This document shows, piece after piece, positions 1 through 8,733 of a stretch of 64,000 bases of DNA (position 1 is its first letter; each line of letters begins with the position of its first letter). The notes beneath the pieces were generated by a model, which was given only the letters and a program-made list of their open reading frames with translations, searched no databases and was not told the origin of the DNA. A program made the translations under genes and the position numbers. Origin of the DNA: Streptomyces coelicoflavus (GTDB lineage: Bacteria > Actinomycetota > Actinomycetes > Streptomycetales > Streptomycetaceae); NCBI RefSeq assembly GCF_003112555.1, contig NZ_BEWB01000007.1, forward strand, positions 310,001 to 374,000, given 5' to 3'.

Positions 1-1
1 G

Positions 2-955
2 CAGCCTGGCTCACCGGCCCCGGCGGTGCCCCGCCGAGCACAGGTCAGGGTGGCGGGCGTCAGCCCCTTCGTCACGCCCAACAGCGACTTCTACCGGGTC
101 GACACCGCCCTGGTGGTCCCCAAGGTGGACGCCACGGCCTGGCGGCTGCGCGTCCACGGCGACGGGGTCGCCCGGGAGAGGACACTGACCTTCGACGACC
201 TCCTGCGGCGGGAGCTGATCGAGCGGGACATCACCCTCACCTGTGTGTCGAACGAGGTGGGCGGCCCGTACGTCGGCAACGCCCGCTGGATCGGCGTCCG
301 CCTCGCCGACCTGCTGGAGGAGTGCGGTGTCCGGCCGCCGTCCGGGGGCGGCCCGGCGGACCAGCTCGTGGCCCGCTCCGTGGACGGCATGACCATCGGC
401 AGTCCCGTCGAGGACGTCATGGACGGCCGCGACGCCATGCTCGCCGTCGGCATGAACGGCGAGCCCCTGCCCTTCGACCACGGATTCCCCGTCCGCATGC
501 TCGTGCCCGGACTCTACGGCTACGTCTCGGCCTGCAAATGGATCGAGGACATCGAGCTGACCACCTTCGACGCCTACGACTCGTACTGGGTCAAGCGCGA
601 CTGGGCCCGCGAGGCACCGATCAAGACCCAGTCCCGGATCGACACCCCGAAGCCGTTCGCCCGGCCGAAGGCGGGCACGGTGATGGTCGCCGGGGTCGCC
701 TGGGCCCAGCACCGCGGCATCGACAGGGTCGAGATCCGCGTCGACGACGGCCCCTGGCAGGAGGCCACCCTGGCCGCCGAGGACTCGCGCGACACCTGGC
801 GGCAGTGGTCGTACGCCTGGCGGGCCACCAGGGGCGGCCACAACCTCACCGTGCGGGCGACCGACCGCACCGGCGAGGTGCAGACCGAGAAGCGCACCCG
901 CACCGTGCCCGACGGCGCGAGTGGATGGCACTCGGTCGTGGTGACGGTGGACTGA
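2..955 (+). CDS. Molybdopterin-dependent oxidoreductase, sulfite oxidase-like (5' end outside window)
   Basis: The reading frame is open from base 2, so this is the C-terminal part of a longer protein and the GTG at 26 is not the true start. The translation begins with a segment typical of the molybdopterin-binding domain of the sulfite oxidase/YedY superfamily (TPNSDFYRVDTAL) and contains the region around the candidate molybdenum ligand Cys (codon 242-244, in TLTCVSNEVGG). The last 100 or so residues fit the Ig-like Mo-co dimerisation domain (VEIRVDDGPWQEA). Streptomyces homologues usually carry an N-terminal membrane domain, which would lie outside the window. The physiological substrate is unknown; sulfite is only one possibility. 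Confidence 0.85.
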   Translation, partial: QPGSPAPAVPRRAQVRVAGVSPFVTPNSDFYRVDTALVVPKVDATAWRLRVHGDGVARERTLTFDDLLRRELIERDITLTCVSNEVGGPYVGNARWIGVRLADLLEECGVRPPSGGGPADQLVARSVDGMTIGSPVEDVMDGRDAMLAVGMNGEPLPFDHGFPVRMLVPGLYGYVSACKWIEDIELTTFDAYDSYWVKRDWAREAPIKTQSRIDTPKPFARPKAGTVMVAGVAWAQHRGIDRVEIRVDDGPWQEATLAAEDSRDTWRQWSYAWRATRGGHNLTVRATDRTGEVQTEKRTRTVPDGASGWHSVVVTVD

Positions 956-970
956 CGGCCGGACCGCCGC

Positions 971-1867
971 TCAGCGGGCCGACGAGTCCGCGTAGGCGGA
1001 CAGCTTGGCCGGGCTCATCACCCACATGATCCGGTCGATGCCCTCCGGCGAGACGTCCACGGACAGCAGGGCCACCGCGTCCTCGCCGACCTGGACGAGG
1101 GCCGCGGGACGGCCGTTGGCCTCGACCGGGCGGACCCGCGAACCCGGCCAGAATCGGGGCGCGAAGGCCACCAGGTACCTGGCGACGCGCGACCGGCCGA
1201 CGACCGGAATCCTGGACGCGCCCCGCATTCCGCCACCGTCGGTGTAGCTCACCACGTCCGCGGCGAGGACGTCCTCGAGCGCCCGGAGATCACCGGTGCG
1301 CGCCGCGGTGAGGAACACGTCCAGCAGACGCCGGTGTTCGGACGCGCCGACCCGCTCGCCGCGCTCGGCGGCCAGGTGCTTGCGGGCCCGGCTCACCAGC
1401 TGGCGGGTGTTGGCGGGACTCGTCTCCAGCATCTCGGCGATCTGTCCGTAGGGGTAGTCGAACGCCTCCCGCAGTACGTACGCGGCCCGCTCCACCGGGT
1501 TGAGCCTCTCCAGGAGGTGGAGCACCGCCAGCTCGACCGCCTCCGCCCGCTCGGCTCCCATCTGCGGGTCCGCGCTCGTGTCGACCGGTTCGGGAAGCCA
1601 GGGCCCGACGTACGTCTCCCGCCGCACCCGGGCGGACCGGGCCGTGTTGATCGAGAGCCGGGTCGTCATGGTGGTCAGGAAGGCCGCCGGCTCCACCACC
1701 CCGGCGCGGTCGGCCTGCTGCCACCGCAGCCATGTCTCCTGGAGGACGTCCTCGGCCTCCACCGTGCTGCCGAGCACGCGGTAGGCGATGCCGAAGAGCC
1801 GCGGACGCGCCTCGACGAAGTCCTCGGTCGCCTTCTCGAGGGCGTCGACGTCGTCCCCGGCGTGCAT
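971..1867 (-). CDS. ECF41-type RNA polymerase sigma factor with SnoaL-like C-terminal extension (SigJ-like)
   Basis: 298 aa. Residues about 10-165 hold sigma region 2 (ARPRLFGIAYRVLGS, DVLQETWLRW) and region 4 (AYVLREAFDYPYGQIAEML). The following 120 residues are a SnoaL-like extension. The WLPEP motif after region 2 and the DGGG and NGRPA motifs in the extension are hallmarks of ECF41 factors, which lack an anti-sigma factor and use the extension for self-control. I chose the ATG at 1867 because GGAAGGA lies just upstream; an ATG at 1912 lacks this. The gene follows a CMD-family gene on the same strand, the standard ECF41 arrangement, and that gene has a matching promoter. The inducing signal is unknown. 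Confidence 0.92.
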   Translation of the reverse strand: MHAGDDVDALEKATEDFVEARPRLFGIAYRVLGSTVEAEDVLQETWLRWQQADRAGVVEPAAFLTTMTTRLSINTARSARVRRETYVGPWLPEPVDTSADPQMGAERAEAVELAVLHLLERLNPVERAAYVLREAFDYPYGQIAEMLETSPANTRQLVSRARKHLAAERGERVGASEHRRLLDVFLTAARTGDLRALEDVLAADVVSYTDGGGMRGASRIPVVGRSRVARYLVAFAPRFWPGSRVRPVEANGRPAALVQVGEDAVALLSVDVSPEGIDRIMWVMSPAKLSAYADSSAR

Positions 1868-2004
1868 GGACGTTCCTTCCGGCCTGGAGGCCTCCCACAC
1901 TACAACCGGCACGAAGGCCGTCCTGTTCTCCCGAGCGAACCCCGGGGCGTCTCGTACACGGACCGGGTGCGGGCCCGGCCGGACGGGCCGGCCGGGCGGT
2001 GCGG

Positions 2005-2478
2005 TCAGCCGAACTGCCCGGGGCGGTAGCCGCCGGCGGGCTGCTGGTTGATCACGTTGATGCGGTTGTACGCGTTGATGATCGCGACGAGGGAGAGCAG
2101 CGCGACGAGCTGGTCCTCGTCGTAGTACTTGGCGGCGCCGGCCCAGGCCTCGTCCGTGACGCCGCCCGCCGCGTCAGCGATACGGGTGCCCTGCTCCGAC
2201 AGCTCCAGCGCGGCACGCTCGGCCTCGGTGAACACCGTGGCCTCCCGCCACGTGGCGACCAGATTGAGCCGGTGCTGGGTCTCACCGGCGGCGGTGGCGT
2301 CCTTGGTGTGCATGTCCGTGCAGAAGCCGCAGCCGTTGATCTGGCTGGCGCGGATCTTCACGAGCTCCTGGGTCGCCGTGGGCACGCCGGACTCGGAGGC
2401 GGCCCTGGCCGCCGAGTTGATGTGCTTCAGGATCTTGCCCGCGAAGGGGTTGCCGAAGAAGTCGAGACGCGGTTCCAT
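2005..2478 (-). CDS. Carboxymuconolactone decarboxylase (AhpD-like) family protein, ECF41 partner
   Basis: 157 aa. A CMD/AhpD fold with the redox motif C-G-F-C (Cys50, Cys53) followed by His57 (CGFCTDMHTK), as in alkylhydroperoxidase AhpD-type proteins that relay thiol electrons or reduce peroxides. Genes of this family are the usual target of the neighbouring ECF41 sigma factor (the COE group: carboxymuconolactone decarboxylase, oxidoreductase, epimerase). The sigma gene starts 137 bases downstream on the same strand. The upstream region holds an ECF41-like promoter. The exact substrate cannot be read from sequence; a role in oxidative or electrophile stress is inference. Confidence 0.9.
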   Translation of the reverse strand: MEPRLDFFGNPFAGKILKHINSAARAASESGVPTATQELVKIRASQINGCGFCTDMHTKDATAAGETQHRLNLVATWREATVFTEAERAALELSEQGTRIADAAGGVTDEAWAGAAKYYDEDQLVALLSLVAIINAYNRINVINQQPAGGYRPGQFG

Positions 2479-2518
2479 CAGGTTCTCCCGGTCGTTCGAG
2501 TGGTCGTTACGCCCTACT

Positions 2519-2545
2519 GACAGCGCAGCCCGGGGATGTGTGACA
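2519..2545 (-). promoter_or_regulatory. Probable ECF41-dependent promoter of the CMD gene
   Basis: On the reverse strand TGTCACA (2545-2539) is followed after exactly 16 bases by TGTC (2522-2519). The published ECF41 promoter pattern is TGTCACA, 16 bases, CGTC. The match is perfect at -35 and three of four at -10. It lies 41 bases before the CMD start codon, and no equivalent was seen before the sigma gene, so the sigma gene is probably read through from here. Confidence 0.75.
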
Positions 2546-2599
2546 GGAGCCTCCTCCCTCCCCGCCCCGCGCCCCCGCGCGCCGCGAGAGAATGCGCGT

Positions 2600-3276
2600 A
2601 TGACCCCTCCCCGTTCGCTCGCCACCGCCGAGGAGATACACGCCCACCTCGTCGACCAGTTGAACCAGGCGCTCCGCAAGACCGGCATGTTCGGGGGCGA
2701 GTTGGCCCTCCGGATCCTGCTGGAGCACCTGCTGTTCGTCGAAGGCCGGCCGGAGGAGTTCACTCGGCAGCGGCAGGACTGGGAGGACCGTGGTCTCTGG
2801 TCCGCCACCGGTGTCACCGGGGCCTTCCGCGAGGTGATACCGGGCGGAACTACGAGTGCGGCACGGCCTCGGTGTACGCGGAGTTCGCGCAGCGAAGCGG
2901 CTGGCTCGAGCCGGACCGGGTCCTCGGACAGGAGGAGTACGCGTCCCTCACGGCCCGGGTCCGGCAGTGGGCCCGGGAGGACCGCACGTGGGCGGACGTG
3001 ACGGCGGAGTTCGGTGCTCCCTCGGTGCTCTTCGGGAGCCCCAACCCGCGGTACGGCAAGACGCTCGGGTACCTCGGCGGGGATCCGGAGCGGCCGATGG
3101 TGCTGTTCCACCTGTGGAACGGCAGCGACTCCGAGCCGGGCGGGTGGCCGCCCGACCACGAGCAACCGCTGCTCCTCGCGGTGCGCTTCGGCGAGGGCCC
3201 GTTGCACGGCTCCCTCACCTTCACACCCGAGGGCGAGCGCAGGAAACCACCGGCCGAGCAGTGCCTGCCGTACTAG
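2600..3276 (+). pseudogene. Hypothetical protein gene broken by an apparent one-base deletion near 2848
   Basis: Two abutting frames make one plausible 225-residue protein if one base is added near 2843-2848 (sequence gggcggaac). The first part starts at ATG 2600 (TAEEIHAHLVDQLNQALRK) and is open in frame to about 2848. The second (NYECGTASVYAEF onward) continues one frame back and stops at 3276. Both parts have normal Streptomyces coding character, and the second ends in a coherent C-terminus (KPPAEQCLPY). I do not recognise the family, and no catalytic motif is evident. The cause is either a real frameshift or a base-call error in a short G run. Confidence 0.65.
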
Positions 3277-3352
3277 CCGGACCGGCCCGGGCAAGCGTTT
3301 TCTGCCGGACGTCTTGACGTGTACGCGGCGCAATGAGTTTCATGGTGTGCCG

Positions 3353-3370
3353 CGTGGGAGCGCTCCCACG
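3353..3370. promoter_or_regulatory. CebR-type operator, perfect 18-bp palindrome
   Basis: CGTGGGAGCGCTCCCACG is a perfect palindrome whose 14-bp core TGGGAGCGCTCCCA equals the CebR box that represses cellulase and cello-oligosaccharide uptake genes in streptomycetes until cellobiose or a larger oligosaccharide binds CebR. It lies 59 bases before the mannanase start and downstream of a possible -35 (TTGACG, 3314-3319), which suits a repressor acting on that promoter. Confidence 0.85.
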
Positions 3371-3428
3371 CCCCCACGCGTCTTTTCTCGTCGTCGCCCG
3401 TGTCCGCACTACCCCTTCTGGAGTCGCC

Positions 3429-5135
3429 GTGCGCACAGCAAGACGCGATACACCAGTCCCGAAGACGCTCTTCTCCCGCCTCCTGACCGGCCTGGCCGCG
3501 CTGTGCGGGCTGGTCGTCGTCGGCGCCCTCGTCCCGGGGGCGGCCGTGGCCCAGTCGCCCGGGGCCGGTCCCGGGACCGCCGGAGAGCGGTCGACCGCCG
3601 CGGCCGGCCTGCACATCGGTGCGGGCCGGCTCCTCGAGGGCAACGGCAACGACTTCGTCATGCGCGGGGTCAACCACGCCCACACCTGGTACCCCGGCGA
3701 GACGCAGTCGCTGGCGGACGTCAAGGCACTGGGCGCCAACAGCGTCCGGGTCGTCCTCTCCGACGGACACCGCTGGAGCGAGAACGGTCCCGAGGACGTC
3801 GCCGCCGTCATCGAGCAGTGCAAGGCCAACCGGCTGATCTGCGTCCTGGAGGTGCACGACACCACCGGGTACGGCGAGGACGCCGCGGCCGGCACCCTCG
3901 ACCACGCGGCCGACTACTGGATCGGCCTCAAGGACGTGCTGGCCGGCCAGGAGGACTACGTCGTCGTCAACATCGGCAACGAGCCCTGGGGCAACACCGA
4001 CCCCGCCGGCTGGACCGAGCCGACCGTCGCCGCGATCGGGAAGCTGCGCGCCGCCGGACTCCGGCACACCATCATGGTGGACGCGCCCAACTGGGGTCAG
4101 GACTGGCAGGGCGTCATGCGTGCCAACGCGCGGACCGTCTACGACGCCGACCCCACCGGCAACCTGATCTTCTCCATCCACATGTACAGCGTCTTCGACA
4201 CCGCTCAGGAGATTACCGACTACCTGAACGCCTTCGTCGACGCGGGGCTTCCCCTCCTCATAGGCGAGTTCGGCGGCCCCGCCGACCAGTACGGCGACCC
4301 CGACGAGGACACCATGATGGCCGCCGCCGAACAGCTCGGACTCGGCTACCTGGCCTGGTCGTGGAGCGGCAACACCGACCCGGTCCTCGACCTGGCGACC
4401 GACTTCGACCCCAGCAGGCTCAGCGACTGGGGCGAACGCATCTTCCACGGCGTCAACGGCATCGCCCAGACCTCGAAGGAGGCCACCGTCTACGCCGACG
4501 GCGCCCCCGACGACACGCAGGCCCCGACGGCTCCCGGCACACCGGCCGCCACCGCGGTCACGGACACCTCCGTCACGCTCGGCTGGCCCGCCGCCACCGA
4601 CGACACCGCGGTCACCGGCTACGACGTCGTCCGGGTCGGCGACGGCACCGAGACCCGGGCCGCCGCCTCGACGACCACCACCGCCACCGTGACCGGCCTC
4701 ACCGCCGGCACCGCGTACACCTTCGCCGTCTACGCCCGCGACGCGGCCGGCAACCGGTCCGCCCGGTCCGCCGCCGTGGAGGTCACCACCGACGAGGGCG
4801 GCGGCACCCCGGACGGTGCCTGCTCCGTCGGATACCGTGTCGTGGGCGAGTGGCCCGGCGGCTTCCAGGGCGAGATCGCCGTCCGCAACACCGGGAGCAC
4901 CGCCATCACCCCCTGGACGCTCGCCTTCGCCTTCGCGGACGGCCAGACCATCACCCACATGTGGGGCGGTACCGCCACCCAGAACGCCGGCGCGGTGAGC
5001 GTCGCCCCCGCCTCATACACCGCCACCATCCCGGCCGGCGCCACGGTCACCCTCGGCTTCACCGCGCAGAAGGGCGCCACCAACACCGCACCGGCCGCGT
5101 TCAGTCTCGACGGGGCGGCCTGCGCCGCGTCCTGA
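3429..5135 (+). CDS. Secreted endo-beta-1,4-mannanase, GH5 - FN3 - CBM2
   Basis: 568 aa. The Sec/Tat-like signal runs to about residue 41. The GH5 (subfamily 8-like) catalytic domain spans about 60-345, with acid/base Glu185 in NIGNEPWGN and nucleophile Glu280 in LLIGEFGG. A fibronectin type III domain (about 362-452) and a C-terminal CBM2 cellulose-binding module (CSVGYRVVGEWPGGF) follow. The sequence GNDFVMRGVNHAHTWYPG is typical of actinobacterial mannanases. I chose GTG 3429 because GGAG lies 7 bases upstream; the in-frame ATG at 3333 would place the operator inside the gene. The CebR box points to induction by cello-oligosaccharides. The enzyme acts outside the cell on beta-mannan or glucomannan. 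Confidence 0.93.
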   Translation: MRTARRDTPVPKTLFSRLLTGLAALCGLVVVGALVPGAAVAQSPGAGPGTAGERSTAAAGLHIGAGRLLEGNGNDFVMRGVNHAHTWYPGETQSLADVKALGANSVRVVLSDGHRWSENGPEDVAAVIEQCKANRLICVLEVHDTTGYGEDAAAGTLDHAADYWIGLKDVLAGQEDYVVVNIGNEPWGNTDPAGWTEPTVAAIGKLRAAGLRHTIMVDAPNWGQDWQGVMRANARTVYDADPTGNLIFSIHMYSVFDTAQEITDYLNAFVDAGLPLLIGEFGGPADQYGDPDEDTMMAAAEQLGLGYLAWSWSGNTDPVLDLATDFDPSRLSDWGERIFHGVNGIAQTSKEATVYADGAPDDTQAPTAPGTPAATAVTDTSVTLGWPAATDDTAVTGYDVVRVGDGTETRAAASTTTTATVTGLTAGTAYTFAVYARDAAGNRSARSAAVEVTTDEGGGTPDGACSVGYRVVGEWPGGFQGEIAVRNTGSTAITPWTLAFAFADGQTITHMWGGTATQNAGAVSVAPASYTATIPAGATVTLGFTAQKGATNTAPAAFSLDGAACAAS

Positions 5136-5162
5136 CCGGGCGGAGGGGGCGGGTGAGGAACG

Positions 5163-5744
5163 TCACCACGACACCTCGCGGACGTCGGCCCGGCTCTGCG
5201 GCTGTGTCGTGGCGGTGATCTCCGAGCGGTGACGGCTCGCCGTGAACGTCACCTTCAGCGTCTGCGGCGCACTCTGCTCCGTGCTCACCGTGAAGCCCCG
5301 GTCCGGCACCGCCGAGATCAGGCACACCCCGCCGTCACCGAACCGTACGGTCGCCTTGCCGCCCTCGGACGGCACCGTGTACACGCCGGCCCCGCCCTGC
5401 TCGCATCCCGGGTCGGCCCCGCCCGTGGGAGACCGCGGGGGAGTGGTGCTGGGGCTCGGCGTCGGCGTCGGCGTGGGTGTCCGGGTGGGCTCCGGCGGCT
5501 CCTCGCCGGTGCGGGACGGCGTCGGGCTGGGCCGACGGCTGGTCGGCGACGGGGACGGAGAGGGCTTCACGGTCCGGGAGGCGGTCGGCCGGGGCGAGGC
5601 CGGGAGCTCCTTCGGCGCCGTCTGCGCGACCGGCGCCGTCGGCCGCGTCGAGCCCACCACGAAGTGGATCGTGATGATGACGGCCGTGACACTGGCCGCC
5701 GTGCAGGACAGCCAGATGATCAGGTAGCGCAGGAGGCGGGACAC
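5163..5744 (-). CDS. Membrane-anchored Pro/Ser/Thr-rich protein of unknown function
   Basis: 193 aa, GTG start. One membrane segment near residues 5-30 (LIIWLSCTAASVTAVIITIHFVV) is followed by a low-complexity P/S/T linker (about 40-110) with runs such as TPTPTPTPSPS. The exported C-terminal domain of about 80 residues contains two cysteines (DPGCEQGG and GGVCLIS) that could form a disulfide. No known domain is recognised. It converges with the mannanase gene and diverges from the two-component pair 36 bases away, so a link with that sensor system is possible but only inferred. Confidence 0.75.
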   Translation of the reverse strand: MSRLLRYLIIWLSCTAASVTAVIITIHFVVGSTRPTAPVAQTAPKELPASPRPTASRTVKPSPSPSPTSRRPSPTPSRTGEEPPEPTRTPTPTPTPSPSTTPPRSPTGGADPGCEQGGAGVYTVPSEGGKATVRFGDGGVCLISAVPDRGFTVSTEQSAPQTLKVTFTASRHRSEITATTQPQSRADVREVSW

Positions 5745-5780
5745 GACACCATAGTGACGGACCGGCTAACGTGCCTGCCC

Positions 5781-6470
5781 ATGGCCTCCGTACTTGTCGT
5801 CGAGGACGACCCTGTGATCCGGGCCGCGCTGATCGAGGTCCTCACCGGACACGGCTACGCGGTGAAGACCGCACACCAGGGTTTCGAGGCGCTGCGCGAC
5901 ATCACCCAGAGCCCGCCGGACATCGTCGTGCTCGACCTCGGGCTGCCCGACCTCGACGGTCTCGACGTGCTGCGGATGATCCGGGGCATATCCCGCGTCC
6001 CGGTGCTGGTCGCCACCGCCCGGGACGAGGAGTCCGAGATCATCCGGCTGCTCAACGCCGGGGCCGACGACTACATGGTCAAGCCCTTCTCCGGCGGCCA
6101 GCTCGCGGCCCGGCTCGCCGCCGTGCTGCGCCGCTCGACGCCCGACGACCTCAGGGCCGTACGGCGGCCCGTCCTCCAGGTCGCCGACCTGCGCATCGAC
6201 CCCACCGCCCGCACCGCCCACCTCGCCGGCCGGGAACTCCCCCTCACCCGGCGCGAGTTCGACCTGCTCGCCTACCTGGCCGCCAACGCCGACCAGGTCA
6301 TCTCGCGACAGCGCATCCTCGCCGAGGTGTGGCAGCAGCCGTACGTCGAGGACCAGACGGTGGACGTCCATCTCTCCGCGCTCCGTCGCAAAATGGGCGA
6401 GAAGGCGCGAAAGCCCTGCTATCTCCACACCGTGCGGGGCATAGGCATCAAGCTGGTCAGCGCGCCATGA
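5781..6470 (+). CDS. OmpR/PhoB-family response regulator
   Basis: 229 aa. The receiver domain is residues 1-118, with acidic residues E8-D10, phospho-acceptor Asp52 (VVLDLGLPD) and Lys101 (MVKPFSGG). The winged-helix DNA-binding domain covers about 135-229 (LTRREFDLLAYLAANADQVI, VDVHLSALRRKMG). Its stop codon overlaps the start of the histidine kinase (ATGA), so the two proteins are made together. The regulon is unknown. Confidence 0.95.
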   Translation: MASVLVVEDDPVIRAALIEVLTGHGYAVKTAHQGFEALRDITQSPPDIVVLDLGLPDLDGLDVLRMIRGISRVPVLVATARDEESEIIRLLNAGADDYMVKPFSGGQLAARLAAVLRRSTPDDLRAVRRPVLQVADLRIDPTARTAHLAGRELPLTRREFDLLAYLAANADQVISRQRILAEVWQQPYVEDQTVDVHLSALRRKMGEKARKPCYLHTVRGIGIKLVSAP

Positions 6471-7795
6471 GACGTGCTCTCGCCGGGATCGCCCTGGCCG
6501 TCACCTCGATGGTGGCGCTGTCCTTCCTCATCCCGCTCGCCCTCCTCGTCCGCGAGCAGGCCCGGGACCGGGTCACCACCGCCGCCGAGCAGCGTGCCGC
6601 GGCCCTCTCGCCGGTGCTCGCCCTCACCACCCGGCGCGCCGACGTCCAGCAGGCCGTCGCGGAACTCGGCTCCGCAGACCAGCTGGTCGTACGGCTGCCC
6701 GACGGCGGCTTCGTCGGGACCCCGCACGCGCCCGAGGAGGCGCTCGACCGGGCCGTACGGGGGCGCGAGACGCTCGCCGTGGACACCCCGGACGGCTGGG
6801 CGTACCTCCAGCCCGTCGTCCTTCGGGGCGAGCGGGTCGCGGTCGTCGAGGCCTACGTGCCGGCCGCGGACCTCACCCGGGGCGTCGCGGCCTCATGGGG
6901 CGTGATGGCCCTGCTCGCCGTCGGCCTGGTGGGCGGCTCGGTGCTGGTCGCCGACCGGCTGGGCGCCCGCGTGGTCCGCTCCTCCCGAGGTCTCAAGCGG
7001 GCCTCGCTCGCCCTAGGCTCCGGCGACCTCGGCGTACGGGTGGAACCGGACGGCCCGCCGGAGCTCCAGGAGGCGGGCGTGGCGTTCAACACCATGGCCG
7101 ACCGGGTCGTCGACCTGCTCGCCGTCGAACGCGAACTGGTCGCGGACCTCTCGCACCGGCTGCGCACCCCGCTGACCGCCCTTTACCTGGAGGCCGACCG
7201 GATGGGTGCGTCGCCGAGCGCGCGGCGGGTCACGGAGGCGGCGGGGCAGCTCGAGCGCGAGCTGGACTCGATCATCGCGGCGGCCCGCACCCCCTTGGCC
7301 TCGGCGCAGGCCGCCGGGGCCGGTGCGGGCGTGTCCAAACCGTGCGACGTGGCCGAGGTGGTCGCGATGCGCCTGGACTTCTGGTCGGTGCTCGCCACCC
7401 AGCAGGAGCGGCCGTTCGAGCGCTCCCTCACCCCGCGTCCGGCGCCCGTGGCCTTTCCCGAGGACGACCTCGCCGCCGTCGTCGACGCCCTGATCGGCAA
7501 CGTCTTCCGGCACACCCCGCAGGGCACCCGCTTCCTGGTGCGCGTGGAACGGCACGACCGGCACGTGCACCTCACGGTCGACGACGCCGGACCGGGCGTG
7601 GCGGATCCCGGGGCGGCACTCACCCGGGGCGTCAGCGTCGGCGGTTCCACCGGGCTCGGCCTGGACATCGTGGCCCGGGCGGCCCGTACGGCGGACGGCG
7701 AACTGACGATCACCCGCGCGCCGCTCGGGGGCGCGCGGGTGCGGGTGTCGTTCGCGCTGGCGGACGCGGCTGCGGGCGGCAGCGGGCACCGTTAG
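6467..7795 (+). CDS. Membrane sensor histidine kinase, partner of the upstream regulator
   Basis: 442 aa. A first membrane helix (about 5-27) and a second (about 144-164) flank an extracytoplasmic sensor of about 115 residues. They are followed by a HAMP-like linker, the dimerisation domain with phospho-acceptor His230 (DLSHRLRTPL), an N box (ALIGNVFRHTP) and a G box (GLGLDIVARA) of the ATPase domain. The layout is that of a classic orthodox kinase. The ATGA overlap with the regulator gene makes it its cognate partner. No ligand-binding fold is recognised in the sensor part. Confidence 0.93.
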   Translation: MRRALAGIALAVTSMVALSFLIPLALLVREQARDRVTTAAEQRAAALSPVLALTTRRADVQQAVAELGSADQLVVRLPDGGFVGTPHAPEEALDRAVRGRETLAVDTPDGWAYLQPVVLRGERVAVVEAYVPAADLTRGVAASWGVMALLAVGLVGGSVLVADRLGARVVRSSRGLKRASLALGSGDLGVRVEPDGPPELQEAGVAFNTMADRVVDLLAVERELVADLSHRLRTPLTALYLEADRMGASPSARRVTEAAGQLERELDSIIAAARTPLASAQAAGAGAGVSKPCDVAEVVAMRLDFWSVLATQQERPFERSLTPRPAPVAFPEDDLAAVVDALIGNVFRHTPQGTRFLVRVERHDRHVHLTVDDAGPGVADPGAALTRGVSVGGSTGLGLDIVARAARTADGELTITRAPLGGARVRVSFALADAAAGGSGHR

Positions 7796-7845
7796 GCGTG
7801 CCGGAGGGGCAGCGAGGGTTTCGGCGTGCCGTGGGGTGACCGGCG

Positions 7846-8733
7846 TCAGCGGCCGGTGCCGAAGTCCTGGGTCCACCAGGGGCCGCCGTCGCCGAAGTGG
7901 ACGCCGACGCCGAGCTCCTTGAAGGAGCAGTTGAGTATGTTCGCCCGGTGGCCGGGGCTGTTCATCCAGGAGTCCATCACCGAGGCGGCGTCCGCCTGGC
8001 CCCGGGCTATGTTCTCGCCCAGCGTCGACCACTGGTAGCCGGCGGCCTCGACCCGGCTCGCCATGGTGGAGCCGTCGGGGCCCGTGTGGGACATCACGCC
8101 GCTGCTCGCCATGACGTCGCTGTAGTCGTCCGCCGCCCGGGTCAGCCTGTCGTTCGCGGTGACCGGGGAGCAGCCCGCCGCGGCCCGCTCCTCGTTCACC
8201 AGCGCGAGGACCTGGGCCTCGGCTCCACCGGTCGCGCCGGAGCCGGAGCCGGAGCCCGAGCCCGAGCCGGAGCCCGATCCGTTGCCCGCCGCCGGCCCGC
8301 TGCCGCCGCCGGACGACCCGTTGCCGCCCGACCCGTCGCCGCCGCTCTTCTTGGTGGCCCTGACGGGCGTCTTGGACGCGGGTGCGGGAGCCTCGGCGGC
8401 GCTGGTCGTCGGGCTCGCCGTCTTCTTCGGCTTCTTCTCCGGCTCCGCGCTCCCGCTCGGGGAGCCGCTCGCCGTGACGCCCGGGCTCGCCGACGCGGAC
8501 GCGAGCGGCGCCGCACCGCCCGCCGCGTCCTCGGCGTTCGGCGCCCGGTCCGCGGCGTTCGCCGTGACCCGGTCCGAGGCCCCGCCGTCGTCGCCGTCGG
8601 TGACGGCCAGCGTGATGCCGACGCCGGCGGTCAGGGTGACGGCGCCGAGGGCCAGCGCGGTACCGCGGGTCCTGAGCCCGCCGCGGGGACGGGCGTGGGA
8701 GCGGGACGGGCGAGCGGCTCGGCGGGAACCCAT
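7846..8733 (-). CDS. Secreted CAP (SCP/PR-1-like) domain protein
   Basis: 295 aa. A long basic N-terminus, a hydrophobic export segment (TALALGAVTLTAGVGITLAV), a low-complexity Ala/Ser/Pro/Gly linker that includes a Gly-Ser repeat of about 13 residues, and a C-terminal CAP domain of about 125 residues. The CAP motifs are VLALVNEERAAAGCSPV, the His in MSHTGPDG, LGENIARG and SPGHRANILN. Bacterial CAP proteins are extracellular and their function is poorly known. I prefer ATG 8733 (GAGG about 10 bases upstream) over ATG 8802. Confidence 0.88.
   Translation of the reverse strand: MGSRRAARPSRSHARPRGGLRTRGTALALGAVTLTAGVGITLAVTDGDDGGASDRVTANAADRAPNAEDAAGGAAPLASASASPGVTASGSPSGSAEPEKKPKKTASPTTSAAEAPAPASKTPVRATKKSGGDGSGGNGSSGGGSGPAAGNGSGSGSGSGSGSGSGATGGAEAQVLALVNEERAAAGCSPVTANDRLTRAADDYSDVMASSGVMSHTGPDGSTMASRVEAAGYQWSTLGENIARGQADAASVMDSWMNSPGHRANILNCSFKELGVGVHFGDGGPWWTQDFGTGR

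Noticed and set aside
3333..3428. Earlier ATG start for the mannanase
   Set aside because: It lacks a ribosome-binding site, would add a non-signal-like N-terminus and would put the CebR-type operator inside the coding region; GTG 3429 has GGAG and a proper signal peptide.
8240..8285. Tandem repeat ggagcc/cgagcc as a possible satellite or CRISPR-like element
   Set aside because: It is the in-frame Gly-Ser linker of the CAP protein.
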